This document shows, piece by piece, positions 63,760 to 64,000 of a DNA stretch of 64,000 nt; position 1 is the stretch's first letter, and each line of letters opens with the position of its first letter. Both the position numbers and the translations under genes were made by a program. This stretch comes from Mycteria americana. Its lineage: Eukaryota; Chordata; Aves; Ciconiiformes; Ciconiidae. The notes under the pieces are model-generated. The model did no database searches, had not been told where the DNA came from, and saw only the letters and a list, made by a program, of their open reading frames with translations. The stretch is from the NCBI RefSeq assembly GCF_035582795.1, contig NC_134368.1:37322501-37386500 (forward strand), given 5' to 3'.

Positions 63760-63861
63760 CTGGAACATATTTTGCATGAAGAAATGAGATCTGGAGATTG
63801 TTTTGCTCTACAACAGCTTTTAAAAAACTATGACCTTCAGGACAAAGGGAAGGTCAAGAAG
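63760..63861 (+). CDS. Possible internal exon of an unidentified gene, EF-hand-like
   Basis: A long T-rich tract ending ATTTTAG at 63759 is an excellent acceptor. The next 102 nt (34 codons) read LEHILHEEMRSGDCFALQQL followed by LKNYDLQDKGKVKK. They end before GTTTGC, a weak donor. If unspliced, the frame runs on to a stop at about 63926. The DLQDKGKV stretch after an amphipathic helix resembles a degenerate EF-hand loop (acidic residue first, Gly in sixth place, hydrophobic eighth). Its length divisible by three and the good acceptor favour a real exon. No other exon of the gene is in the window and I do not recognise it. The neighbours I would expect beyond SLC25A4 in other vertebrates (HELT, ACSL1) do not match. 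Confidence 0.4.
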
Positions 63862-64000
63862 GTTTGCTTCTCAAGAAAAGCCTACATTTCCAGGGTCCTA
63901 ATCTTTGTGTTTGATAGTTATTCATAGCTTCATTTTCCTACTTACTACCTTGAAATCTTCGCTTTCCTATCATTTTTTTTCTTATTCTTCCTAAAGATAG

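Overview
The window looks like nuclear DNA from a bird, probably a neognath. It has multi-exon vertebrate genes with long AT-rich introns, GC-rich CpG-island promoters, CR1 retrotransposon pieces ending in the typical ATTCTATGATTCT tail, and several solo LTRs of an avian ERVL-like family (TG...CA ends, 5-bp target duplications). The gene order SNX25 - CFAP97 - SLC25A4 is the vertebrate block known from human 4q35 and chicken chromosome 4. I saw no rRNA, tRNA or CRISPR array, and nothing bacterial.

Layout. 1-740: an LTR cut by the window edge, sitting inside a CR1 fragment. 741-5643: part of the first SNX25 intron. 5650-6096 (minus): first coding exon of SNX25, inside a strong CpG island (about 5450-6750). 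6750-11500: SNX25/CFAP97 intergenic DNA. 11508-12497: a roughly 1-kb minisatellite with a 21-bp unit and higher-order 84-bp and 105-bp periods, running directly into the CFAP97 CpG island (12498-12985). 12.7-47.3 kb (plus): CFAP97. All five coding exons are resolved to the base and give a 490-residue product. 53.5-55.9 kb (minus): SLC25A4 (adenine nucleotide translocase 1). All four coding exons are resolved and give 298 residues, from a TATA-containing CpG-island promoter. 56-63.7 kb: intergenic DNA with a truncated LTR, a G-quadruplex-type G-run cluster and about 2 kb of purine-rich sequence. 63760-63861 (plus): one plausible internal exon of a gene I cannot name.

The genes are not an operon. 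SNX25 (endosomal sorting nexin with RGS-like domain) and CFAP97 (cilium/flagellum-associated) are divergent, with promoters about 6 kb apart. CFAP97 and SLC25A4 (mitochondrial ADP/ATP exchange) converge tail to tail, with about 6 kb between their poly(A) regions. I found no evidence of a new multi-gene system. The observations most worth checking are the promoter-abutting minisatellite, an 89-nt exitron-like intron in CFAP97 whose acceptor AG completes an in-frame stop, a (TG)13 tract forming the 3' splice site of the last CFAP97 exon, a triple palindrome in intron 3, and the LTR set.
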